Part shown: positions 57,124-64,000 of the stretch, in pieces
Numbering within the stretch: position 1 is the stretch's first letter
How the letters are laid out: the number at the start of each line of letters is the position of its first letter
Origin: Terracoccus sp. 273MFTsu3.1
Lineage (GTDB): Bacteria > Actinomycetota > Actinomycetes > Actinomycetales > Dermatophilaceae
NCBI RefSeq assembly: GCF_000383675.1
Contig: NZ_KB911828.1
Span: 50,152 to 114,151 of the forward strand
Direction of reading: 5' to 3'
DNA: 64,000 bases
The notes under the pieces: generated by a model
Database searches by the model: none
What the model was told of the DNA's origin: nothing
Seen by the model: the letters and a program-made list of their open reading frames with translations, nothing else
Translations under genes and position numbers: made by a program

Positions 57124-57678
57124 CGCGTGTCCTTTCCTAGCTCAGGCCTGTCGACCTGTGCGACTGATTTGTCCGGGTCATAACGGGCTGAGGACTCGGT
57201 CGTGGGTGTCCCCGCGACAGCGTGCTCGCGGTTCGCTCCGCGCCCGCTCTCCAGTCGCGGTGATCAGGTACTGGCATTCCGGGTCGGCTGAGGCATCACC
57301 CAGCAGTTTCAGTCTGACCCACTGCCCCGTCTCTTCTCATCGGTCCACGAGAAATCTCGACAGCCCAGCCGCCCGGTCCCACATTCGCACCGGGCGGCCG
57401 GCCTCTTGGCTGCTCGCGAACACCCCGTCATGCATGGCTGACAAAGCCGTGAGTCCAACGGTCTGCGCCCACGGTGTAGCCGTCGACCATGAAGCACTTT
57501 GCTTCGTATCGGAAACCAAGCCGCCGGGCTCAAGCAACAGCAGCCTCAGCGGTTGGTTCATCCGGCTAGACGCCGATGATCTTCAGATCGTAGAAGTCGT
57601 CGTCGGGGGACGTCGCCGTCACGGTCACGGTGGTCGGTGGGCGAGCCGTCAACGGTGCGAGCGAGGTACGTGCCACAC

Positions 57679-57720
57679 AAGAAACACATCCCAAGAAACA
57701 CATCCCAAGAAACACATCCC
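57679..57720. repeat. three perfect tandem copies of a 14-bp unit
   Basis: AAGAAACACATCCC occurs three times without change (57679, 57693, 57707). It is strikingly A-rich for this genome. It lies in the 663-bp gap 57124-57786, which has no gene that I can support, 59 bp beyond the stop of the P450 gene. Confidence 0.95.
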
Positions 57721-57786
57721 ACGGACCGTCGCCTGCCCGGCCAGGGCTAGACGTTGTGGTCGGATCGCGTCGTCCTCAGTGTTGGA

Positions 57787-58974
57787 TCACTGCGTCGTGT
57801 CACCACGCGGGGGTGACCAGTCGACGTCGAGTCTGGCAACCTGACGGATGGGGACGCTGCCCAGCCATGTCGGTTCACCGATGGTGTGAAGTCCCGGAAG
57901 GCGTGTGAAGAGCATCGTGAGTGCGACTTCGGCGTGCAGTCGTGCCAGGGGTGCGCCGAGGCAATACCGGGCTCCGGCGGAGAACGCCAAGTGGGGGTTT
58001 GGGGTTCGTGTCACATCGAAGGTGTCGGGCTCAGCGAACACCGTGGGGTCGCGGTTGGCGGCGGCGAAGACGATGGCGCGGGTCGCGCCTTCAGGGACAG
58101 GGCAGTTCGCCACCTTGGTGTCCTCGGTGGCTGTGACCCCTGTCAGGGTGGCGGGTGAAATGAGTCGGAGCAGTTCCTCGACGGCGTCGGGCCAGGTGCT
58201 CGGGTCGCGTTGCACGCTGGCGAGCTGGGCGGGGTGAGTGGACAGCAGGTGGACTCCCGCTGTTATGAGGGTCGTTGTCGTGGCGTGACCGGCCAGGATG
58301 AAGAAGATGCAGTTGGCGAGCAGGTCGTCGCGATGCTCGTGGGCCTGCCCGCTGGCGGCAAGGAGGGACACCACGTCATCGAGTGGCCGGTGTTGACGGT
58401 TGCTCAGCAGGTCATCGAAGAAGGCGAGCATCTCTCGGGTGGCGGTGTTCCCGGCCTGCACGTTGGTGTGATCGCGTTGTCCTGCCACGGCGCGGCCGAA
58501 GGCCTCCATGCGCTCGGCCAGCCATGGCTGTCGCTCGGCGGGGACGCCGAGCACGTTGCAGATGACGGTGAACGGCAGCGGTCGCGCGAACGCGCGAACG
58601 ATGTCCAGCGGTCCCGTCGACGGCAACGCGTCGATCAGCATGGCGGAGGTGGACTCGATCTGGCCGCGGTAGCGCTCGATCCGTCGCGGCGAGAACAGCC
58701 CGGTGAACGCCGTGCGGACGAGGCTGTGGCGCTCGTCGTTCATGCGGGACAGGAATCGCGCCACGACCTGGAACATGAGGTCGGCCGACGGCGGGATCGG
58801 CGTCGCCGTCAGGCGCCGGTCGTGCAGGGCCGCGGTCGCGAAGGCATAACCGCACCCCACGACAGGCGTCGAGCGCGCTGTTACTGCAGGATCGTCCCGT
58901 CCGGCAGGAGTGAACAGAGCGGTCATGAGTGCCTGCTCCTGCGCCGCGGATCCAGCGTCCCGGTCCTGCTCCAT
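57787..58974 (-). CDS. cytochrome P450
   Basis: 395 residues, a normal length for soluble bacterial P450. The haem loop is LAFSAGARYCLGAPLARL with the axial Cys at about 338. The K-helix ExxR is AVEELLRLIS. The I-helix motif reads ILAGHATTTTL, where the usual acidic residue before the paired Thr is Ala, which may alter proton delivery. A monooxygenase of unknown substrate; no ferredoxin gene lies beside it. Confidence 0.95.
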   Translation of the reverse strand: MEQDRDAGSAAQEQALMTALFTPAGRDDPAVTARSTPVVGCGYAFATAALHDRRLTATPIPPSADLMFQVVARFLSRMNDERHSLVRTAFTGLFSPRRIERYRGQIESTSAMLIDALPSTGPLDIVRAFARPLPFTVICNVLGVPAERQPWLAERMEAFGRAVAGQRDHTNVQAGNTATREMLAFFDDLLSNRQHRPLDDVVSLLAASGQAHEHRDDLLANCIFFILAGHATTTTLITAGVHLLSTHPAQLASVQRDPSTWPDAVEELLRLISPATLTGVTATEDTKVANCPVPEGATRAIVFAAANRDPTVFAEPDTFDVTRTPNPHLAFSAGARYCLGAPLARLHAEVALTMLFTRLPGLHTIGEPTWLGSVPIRQVARLDVDWSPPRGDTTQ

Positions 58975-59137
58975 GCTCCGATCGTGGAACCCTAAGCCGC
59001 CAGACGCAATGACCTAACGCGGCAAAGCGGACGTTCGCGCATCAACATCTGAGAACGGCGAGATGGCGTCTCGGTAGGAGCTGCGACGGCCACCGTTGGG
59101 CGTATCGGATCTTTGCATCCAGTGGCCGCTGGCGTGG

Positions 59138-59620
59138 TCAAGCCAGCGCGGCCTCTACCTTGGCGATGACAGCCGTCTCGTTGGGTGAGGTGTCGTCGGC
59201 TGCAGCCGCGGCGTCGCGACAGCTTTGTAGGACCATGGCGCGGTAACCGTCGACGAGCTGGGGAGCCTTTGTTTTCAACAGCGACACCGCTTCGCCTAGT
59301 AGCGCCAAGGTACGGGCTTCGACGTCCGCGGACGTACCCTTCGGCATCTCGGGGAACCCGCCCTTGCCGACTAGGGCGGCGACTTCCGGGGGTGAGCCCG
59401 CGATCGCCTTGGAGGCGGCGAAGGACTCCTTGATGCTGTCGAACATGCCCTTCTCCGCGCGTGACACCCATGCGCTTGCCAGCATCGCGGCCGAGCGCAG
59501 GGTGTTGTGCTCAGCATCGGTGAACTCGGTGGCGCCATGCGTTTCGGCCGGCGAGGTTGGTGTGCTGCCTTCAGCGGACGCGGGTAGCTCGACGGGCTGC
59601 GTCGAAGGGGTGTCGGTCAT
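59138..59620 (-). CDS. conserved-looking helical protein, unknown
   Basis: 160 residues from ATG 59620 (AGGAG six bases upstream). The first 45 residues are Ser/Thr/Pro-rich, then a helical domain starts with AEHNTLRSAAMLASAWVSRA and continues to the Ala-rich end. No cysteine ligands, membrane segment or catalytic motif apart from one Cys in LQSCRDAAAA. I do not recognise the family. Confidence 0.65.
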   Translation of the reverse strand: MTDTPSTQPVELPASAEGSTPTSPAETHGATEFTDAEHNTLRSAAMLASAWVSRAEKGMFDSIKESFAASKAIAGSPPEVAALVGKGGFPEMPKGTSADVEARTLALLGEAVSLLKTKAPQLVDGYRAMVLQSCRDAAAAADDTSPNETAVIAKVEAALA

Positions 59621-59815
59621 TGTCGGCTCCTGTTTGGTGCGGTGGCGTCGGTGGGGACGGAGGTCATCCACCCCTGATCCTGCCCGGTGAGGCGGCCGGG
59701 TGCCGTTGGTTCACGTCGCGAGTTCCGCGCGCATCAACGTCCGGTGCGCGGCAGGTGCGGACGGCTATGGCCGAACGTCAGAGTGGCTCGTGCGAAAGCC
59801 GATCTCGGACTTGGG

Positions 59816-60070
59816 TCAACCAGTCGCGCATGCTGTTACCGGCGTCGTGAGGATCGTAGGCGGCGCCCCATTCGACGACCACAGGTCGCGCAGGTTGCGG
59901 TCGGACTGGTGTGAGGCGAGCAGGCGATCGATCTCCGAGACCAACTCGGCCGCCGAGGCTTCGCCCTCGCCTTTCCGTAACGAGTCGATGACCAGGCTCA
60001 CTGATCCCGAGTCCAGGTCGTAGTCCTGATGGAAGTACGCCTTGGCAAGGTGCTCCAGCTGATGGGTCAC
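59816..60070 (-). CDS. CdiI-like (contact-dependent growth inhibition) immunity protein, orphan
   Basis: 84 residues from GTG 60070; a TTG at 60088 is an alternative. The segment LEHLAKAYFHQDYDLDSGS is the signature of one CdiI immunity family as I remember it, and SDRNLRDLWSSNGAPP fits the C-terminal part. Such proteins block the toxic tip of a neighbour's effector. No effector or two-partner secretion gene lies nearby. Confidence 0.7.
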   Translation of the reverse strand: MTHQLEHLAKAYFHQDYDLDSGSVSLVIDSLRKGEGEASAAELVSEIDRLLASHQSDRNLRDLWSSNGAPPTILTTPVTACATG

Positions 60071-60196
60071 GCCCTCATCGTGCCCCAAGTACGTCAGTGG
60101 CGACGCGGGCTCACCGCTACGTCCGACGAGCGGCCATGAGAGTGGGCAGGCCAGCCCGGCTACGACGCTTCGCGATTGCCTGCCTACCCTCGTCGA

Positions 60197-60457
60197 TCAG
60201 GTTCCCTGTCGCCAGATCTGGTCGACATCGGATGGCTGCTTCTCTGGTGCCCCTGCCCATAGCAGCGGCTCGGTGACGACCAGCACCCAGTCCGTGCGCT
60301 CGCGTGCCCAGACCACAGCGTCGGCTGCAGTGTCGTGCTCGCTGGACTCACCGGTTGGGTCGTCTTCGCTGCGTTCGACGTGAGCGCTCCATCGCTCGCC
60401 GTCACCGACCCAGGCGACATACGCCTTCGCAGCGACCGGGGCAAGGGAGATGTCCAC
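60197..60457 (-). CDS. small protein, unknown
   Basis: 86 residues from a GTG at 60457; the open frame continues further but becomes Ser/Arg/Pro-rich. The visible sequence KAYVAWVGDGERWSAHVERS followed by a DTAADAVVWARERTDWVLVV block looks like a small alpha/beta fold (strand, helix, strand). No ribosome box. It lies just downstream of the P-loop kinase-like gene on the same strand. Confidence 0.5.
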   Translation of the reverse strand: MDISLAPVAAKAYVAWVGDGERWSAHVERSEDDPTGESSEHDTAADAVVWARERTDWVLVVTEPLLWAGAPEKQPSDVDQIWRQGT

Positions 60458-60533
60458 GTGCTCATCATGCTGGAGCGCACGGGCGTGGGCACCCCGACGT
60501 GCACGTTGCTGTCTGCGGCAATAGCGGACGCCG

Positions 60534-61073
60534 CTAGACGGGCGCGTGCAGCGCGAGAAGCGTGGTGAGGGCTTCGCCCGAGTCGCTGGTCTCGATGAGG
60601 GTGCGGGGTCCGTCACGCTCGGTTTCCCACGGCACCCAGGTTTGGTTTTCGACCTCGAGCCAGGACGGGACCCGCTGGTCGGGGATGTCGGGTGTCCGGG
60701 CTTCGACGCGTCGACGATGCTCGGACTGATCGGGAAGCCAGGTCTCAACCTGCAGCAGTCGGGCCCTGCCGCGGAGGGCCGTCTCACGCCATCCCACTCG
60801 AGCTTCGGGAACGGGGTTGACGGCGTCGACGACAACATCAAGCCCGAGGAGGAGGTTGGATAGCGCGAGCTCGTGGATCACGGCGTAGGCCTCGACGCCG
60901 ACGGGCCGGCCGGTCCGTTGAAGGGCTGTCTCTACCGCGTCGACGCGCAAGTAGCAGGCCTGCAGTCGTTGGGCCAGAGCCTTGGCCAGCGTGGTCTTGC
61001 CAGTGCCTGGTCGTCCAGCGAAGACGGTCAGGGTGGCAAGCGCTTCGGGCGGCCGGGGCGGTGTGGCATTCAC
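60534..61073 (-). CDS. P-loop ATPase/kinase-like protein
   Basis: 179 residues from GTG 61073; a GTG at 61100 would add nine residues. Walker A is VFAGRPGTGKTTLAKAL, and the following DVVVDAVNPVPEARVGW is the expected Walker B-like region of small-molecule kinases of the AAA_33 type (zeta-toxin/chloramphenicol-phosphotransferase-like). The substrate is unknown. Confidence 0.83.
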   Translation of the reverse strand: MNATPPRPPEALATLTVFAGRPGTGKTTLAKALAQRLQACYLRVDAVETALQRTGRPVGVEAYAVIHELALSNLLLGLDVVVDAVNPVPEARVGWRETALRGRARLLQVETWLPDQSEHRRRVEARTPDIPDQRVPSWLEVENQTWVPWETERDGPRTLIETSDSGEALTTLLALHAPV

Positions 61074-61150
61074 CTGCTCATCCAAGCGTGTGCCAACCAC
61101 GGCAGCACTCCCAGCGGCATGAGCGTGCTTCTTCTGTCAGGCTGCCGCAC

Positions 61151-61429
61151 ATGTCACCTCGGTACTTCAAACGGCGCTGGGACGAGGGCCGCGGCGACGC
61201 CTTCGACTCCTGGGGAGCAGCTGACTACTACTTCGAGGTTTCTGACGAGGGGTGGCCGACTCGTCAGATCGAGGACTACGAGGCCGGTCCGACCGTGCGA
61301 TACGGCCCCGGGCGGGAGGAGGACGAGTACGGCCGACTCGGCCAAGTTCGACTCGAGGAGTTCGAGGACTGGGCATCGTGGTCCATCACTGAGGACGAGT
61401 TCGAACGGGCGTGGGCGTCCGCCGGGTAG
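61151..61429 (+). CDS. small acidic protein, unknown
   Basis: 92 residues from ATG 61151. The sequence YFKRRWDEGRGDAFDSWGAA and the closing FEDWASWSITEDEFERAWAS are rich in Trp, Asp and Glu. It recalls small immunity or SMI1/DUF6881-like proteins seen near contact-dependent systems, but I cannot assign it. It diverges from the P-loop gene. Confidence 0.65.
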   Translation: MSPRYFKRRWDEGRGDAFDSWGAADYYFEVSDEGWPTRQIEDYEAGPTVRYGPGREEDEYGRLGQVRLEEFEDWASWSITEDEFERAWASAG

Positions 61430-61697
61430 CGCCGAACGCGGCATGAGCGTGCGTCCTGAGGTGGCTGGTCCGGGGACCTATCTGGCCAAGAACCAGCTTG
61501 GCCTGTGAGCGCTCCAGCTGTCGGCCGGGACGTCTTGCGCGGTGCGTGTCGTCGGCGGCGGGCCGGATCATCGGGCTCGAGACCGGCCTCGGGTTCGGGT
61601 TCAATCGCACCGGGAGACCGTTCTCGTCACGAGCTCACCCGAAGGCCCGCGCCCAGTTCTTCGAGGGCGACCTCGGACCGGGCCGTCCAAAGCCAGC

Positions 61698-62072
61698 TCA
61701 GCCCCAGGTGAACCCGGCCCCTGGGCCCATGGGGACGTACTCCTTGCCGCACCGGGCGCAGGCACGGTAGAGCTCGCCGTCCGGCGTATGGGTCGTCTGC
61801 CACACGTGGCGGGTGTTGATGCGGCAGCCAAGGGGCGGTCGGACGGCTGGCGTCGGCTGCGGGCCGCCGTCCGTCAGGGCGGCGTGCATCGTCGAGGCCG
61901 ATGGGGCTACGCCGACGGCATACCGCCACGCGGCCAGGCGGCCGAGCCCGTGCATCTCGGCGACCAGCTCATCGTGGTAGCGGTCGCGGGTCTCGGAGGG
62001 GACGCCGACGGTGGCCCGCTCCATCGCCGACGCCGCGAAGCGGACCGACGCCCTCTGAGTCTTTCTTCTCAT
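61698..62072 (-). CDS. PadR-linked protein with C-terminal CxxC
   Basis: 124 residues from ATG 62072, which overlaps the PadR stop (ATGA) and has AGGAGG seven bases upstream. The RYHDELVAEMHGLGRLAAWR motif, then YAVGVAPSASTMHAALTD, is like partner proteins commonly encoded after PadR regulators in actinobacteria. The C-terminus LYRACARCGKEYVPMGPGAG has a CxxC pair that could bind zinc. Function is unknown; regulated with PadR. Confidence 0.75.
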   Translation of the reverse strand: MRRKTQRASVRFAASAMERATVGVPSETRDRYHDELVAEMHGLGRLAAWRYAVGVAPSASTMHAALTDGGPQPTPAVRPPLGCRINTRHVWQTTHTPDGELYRACARCGKEYVPMGPGAGFTWG

Positions 62073-62389
62073 GACCAGCCCTCCTGCGGTATCGGAGCGA
62101 AGCCAGGTCGCGGCCGGCGCGCGGAGGCCAAGGCCCTCCCCGCCTGCGTGGCACCCGACTCCGTGAGCCGGTAGTACCTGCGCGCCGGTCGGCCCTCCCT
62201 GCTCGGGTCGATGTCCTCCCACCGGGACTCCAGCCAGCCGACTCTCTCCAGGCGGGCCAGGATCGGGTGGACCGTGCCACTCGGCAGCCCGGCGAGCCGG
62301 CCGATCTGCGACCCGTACCAGTCGGCCGCCAGGTCGCTGAACAGGACGTCGAGGACCAATCGGGTTGCCATGGTCATCCGTGGTGGCAT
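62069..62389 (-). CDS. PadR family transcriptional regulator
   Basis: 106 residues. The winged-helix domain covers residues 8-80: DWYGSQIGRLAGLPSGTVHP, LARLERVGWLESRWED, then GRPARRYYRLTESG, which is the PadR signature wing. ATG 62389 is taken as the start because a TAGAGT box lies exactly six bases upstream, typical of a leaderless mRNA. The first codons and promoter closely resemble those of the amidotransferase at 62609-63511. Confidence 0.93.
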   Translation of the reverse strand: MPPRMTMATRLVLDVLFSDLAADWYGSQIGRLAGLPSGTVHPILARLERVGWLESRWEDIDPSREGRPARRYYRLTESGATQAGRALASARRPRPGFAPIPQEGWS

Positions 62390-62395
62390 GCTCGT

Positions 62396-62425
62396 ACTCT
62401 ACCTAGGGTCGGCAGCCCGGCGCAA
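62396..62425 (-). promoter_or_regulatory. leaderless promoter of the padR gene
   Basis: Minus strand: TTGCGC (62425-62420), 18-base spacer, TAGAGT (62401-62396), six bases, ATG. The half-site GAGTACGAGCATG matches the operator arm GAGTACAAGCATG at 63508-63552 in all but one base. Confidence 0.65.
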
Positions 62426-62608
62426 GAGTCCACCGCCGGCACGCAGCGGCGCCAAGCTGCGGGTCGACCGGCCAGTCAAGACCTGGATCGAGATCTAGTG
62501 GCGGGACCCGACTCCGTCAGCGACCCCAGAACCGAACCGCAGCACGATCGAGACGGCATCCTGGACGTTGGCCACTGACCTCGTGCTCGGCGTAAGCCCA
62601 CAGAGCGG

Positions 62609-63511
62609 TCACGGGACCGCGCAGGATGACCGAAGTTGCTCATCGGCGATCCGCTGCCACGTCTGCCCTCGCGCTGCCAACTGACCCGCCGGACTCGGCT
62701 CGCGGCGCCGGGTGGCGGCGGCAACGACGACGGCGGCGAACCGCGAGAAGACCGCTGCGAAGATGGCCCCGGCGTGCCGTTCGAAGAATCGCTCCTCGCC
62801 GTTCGCCGGCACCTCGTCCTCTGCCCAACCGGGTACGAGCCGTCGTCGGGTCGCCGCGAACGCGGCGTCCGCCTCGGGGTGGAACTGCGTGCCCCACGCG
62901 ATTCTGCCGACCCGGAAGGCCTGGTTCGGGTAGGCGCTGGAGGACATGAGGCGGGTGGCTCCTCCGGGGAGGCTCACGTGGTCGACATGTGACGACATCA
63001 CGTGTATGCGCCGCGGCACCACGCGGAAGACGGGGTCGAGGGCGCATTGCGCGGTTGTGGCGACCGGGGTCCATCCGACTTCGGCCGCCGGGCCCCTATA
63101 GGCCACGCCCCCGGCCGCGACGCCCAGCAGCTGCGCACCCAGGCACACGCCGAGGTAGGGCACCTCGTTGCGGAGCGCCTCGGCCACGAGCGCCGCTTCC
63201 TGGGTGCGAGTGGGCCAGCCCTGCCTGTCGAGCACCGACTGGGGGCCGCCGAGGACGACCAGTGCGTCATAGTGCTCGAGGGTCGAGGGGAGAGCCGGGG
63301 CGGTGCTGACGTCAATCACGTCAAGGACGAGCCCGGCGGCCTCCAGCTGCGCGCGCAGCGGGCCGGGCACCGCGAAGGAGACGTGCTGGACCACCAGCAG
63401 CCGGCCGGGTTTGCGCCCAATCCTGGTTGCTGAGCTGTTCGGGTCCGAAGGGGAGAGGGGCGCGCGAAGGGCCAACTGGGTCGCCATCGTCATCCGGGGC
63501 GCATTCACCAT
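62609..63511 (-). CDS. class I glutamine amidotransferase (GATase1) with PadR-like N-terminal leader
   Basis: 300 residues from ATG 63511, leaderless by the TAGAGT box six bases upstream. The amidotransferase core starts near residue 36 (RLLVVQHVSFAVPGPLRAQL). The nucleophile is Cys about 123 in LGVCLGAQLLG and the His/Glu pair is in WGTQFHPEAD at about 211-213. The group resembles GMP-synthase-like GATases. The first 18 residues include PRMTMATQLAL, nearly the PadR start PRMTMATRLVL; this leader is unlike other GATases and may be a duplicated promoter-start segment. Confidence 0.88.
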   Translation of the reverse strand: MVNAPRMTMATQLALRAPLSPSDPNSSATRIGRKPGRLLVVQHVSFAVPGPLRAQLEAAGLVLDVIDVSTAPALPSTLEHYDALVVLGGPQSVLDRQGWPTRTQEAALVAEALRNEVPYLGVCLGAQLLGVAAGGVAYRGPAAEVGWTPVATTAQCALDPVFRVVPRRIHVMSSHVDHVSLPGGATRLMSSSAYPNQAFRVGRIAWGTQFHPEADAAFAATRRRLVPGWAEDEVPANGEERFFERHAGAIFAAVFSRFAAVVVAAATRRREPSPAGQLAARGQTWQRIADEQLRSSCAVP

Positions 63512-63552
63512 GCTTGTACTCTACGTAGCCCCTAGCTTGAGTACAAGCATGG
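63508..63552. promoter_or_regulatory. operator-promoter of the amidotransferase gene, perfect inverted repeat
   Basis: Arms CCATGCTTGTACTC (63508-63521) and GAGTACAAGCATGG (63539-63552) with a 17-bp spacer. On the minus strand the right arm holds the -35 (TTGTAC, 63546-63541), while the left arm holds part of the -10 (TAGAGT, 63523-63518) and the start codon. A PadR dimer binding both arms would cover the entire promoter. Confidence 0.7.
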
Positions 63553-63799
63553 GACGCCGATCAACGCTAGAAGGGCGACGCCGATTCACGGGCCCAACGT
63601 GTGACGGGCCCGAGCCGCGGGGCCGTACTCGTGCCGCAGTGGCTCGCATGACCGGACGGGCGTAGCGTGCTCAACGCGGCAAATCCGGTAAACGCTTCAC
63701 GTTGCTGTGCAGACGTTCACCTCCTGTGCTGCCGTCGCCGGCAGGTACAGAGGTTCGCAAGACCTGGGCGGGTGGGGGCTAGCTGTGCTGACCGGACGG

Positions 63800-64000
63800 C
63801 TAGGCCAGGAACGCCCGCAATGCCGCGAGAACGTCGTCGCGGCGGTCGATGAACAGGTAGTGGCTGGCCTGGAGCTCGATGACGTGAGCATGTGCGGTCT
63901 CGGCTGCGAAGCGGTCACGACAGGCGGCCCGCCACGTCGCCTCGGGGCCCTCTCGCTCGTCCCCGCGGGAGTAGATGGCCAGGGCCGGTGCGCTGATGTC
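63800..64000 (-). CDS. alpha/beta hydrolase, C-terminal fragment (cut by window edge)
   Basis: 67 codons are visible up to a TAG stop at 63802-63800. DISAPALAIYSRGDER contains the strand and acidic residue of the hydrolase triad, and LQASHYLFIDRRDDVLAALR has the catalytic His, as in many alpha/beta hydrolases that end with 'RAFLA'. The N-terminal part, including the nucleophile, lies outside the window. The 288-bp gap before it (63512-63799) holds the amidotransferase operator and an AACGCGGCAA motif. Confidence 0.82.
   Translation of the reverse strand, partial: DISAPALAIYSRGDEREGPEATWRAACRDRFAAETAHAHVIELQASHYLFIDRRDDVLAALRAFLA

Noticed and set aside
57679..57720. Possible start of a CRISPR array
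   Set aside because: Units are directly tandem with no spacers and only 14 bp long; no cas genes nearby.
63549..63665. 38-codon frame divergent from the amidotransferase, starting in the operator
   Set aside because: The symmetrical operator gives it an apparent leaderless start, but the peptide is Arg-rich and short with no sign of selection.

Overview
The window is very G+C-rich DNA with dense genes, frequent GTG starts, many 1-4 bp start/stop overlaps and several leaderless-looking starts (a TANNNT box six or seven bases before the first codon). Gene content points to an actinobacterium: a DUF3000 protein beside RNase D, the coproporphyrin-dependent haem genes hemE, cgoX and chdC, DUF1707, DUF4349 and three-helix-bundle proteins, and GC-rich lipoproteins. 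I infer a member of the Micrococcales, plausibly the Intrasporangiaceae, but no rRNA is present to prove it.

Region 1 (1-16.8 kb) is a catabolic and transport cluster read almost entirely on the minus strand. Two zinc-type MDR dehydrogenases and a 3-hydroxyisobutyrate-type dehydrogenase come first. Then follow a ribose-type ABC importer (permease, binding lipoprotein and a fused ATPase-permease), a third MDR dehydrogenase, a VOC enzyme, an M24 (creatinase/aminopeptidase-fold) protein, the E1 alpha and beta subunits of a 2-oxo-acid/acetoin-type dehydrogenase, a shrunken E2-like protein, and an EboE-like TIM-barrel protein cut by the window edge. An XRE-cupin regulator sits upstream and a PRISE-type short-chain reductase diverges from it. 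Together these suggest uptake of a sugar, polyol or related alcohol, oxidation by successive dehydrogenases, and oxidative cleavage of a 2-oxo intermediate to an acyl-CoA. The substrate cannot be read from the sequence.

Region 2 (17-41 kb) is housekeeping: an XRE-MurA fusion preceded by a perfect 18-bp palindrome, a fatty-acid beta-oxidation pair (FadB-like and thiolase), RNase D, DUF3000, hemE, murJ, DUF4349, DedA, cgoX, chdC, msrB, a secreted vWA protein, a hydrolase, a RibD-C reductase, a PPK2 kinase, an AidB-like acyl-CoA dehydrogenase, a BrkB/YihY membrane protein and a Gly-Cys-Val tRNA cluster with promoter and terminator.

Region 3 (41-64 kb) is looser and looks accessory: acetyltransferases, a membrane acyltransferase, small conserved unknowns, a four-domain cold-shock protein, gntK-gntP, small membrane and stress-like proteins (DUF1269, LURP-one), a cytochrome P450, an orphan CdiI-like immunity protein, a PadR regulator and a glutamine amidotransferase. 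Intergenic gaps here are longer and carry small repeat families (GACGTCCG-ended elements, an AACGCGGCA motif, a 3 x 14-bp tandem array, a 14-bp-arm hairpin).

The most unusual points are the XRE-MurA fusion with its palindrome, the E2-like protein lacking a lipoyl domain and the canonical catalytic histidine motif, the four-CSD protein, and the PadR and amidotransferase genes that share both a leaderless promoter and the first codons of their reading frames. No CRISPR array, insertion sequence, phage or rRNA was seen.
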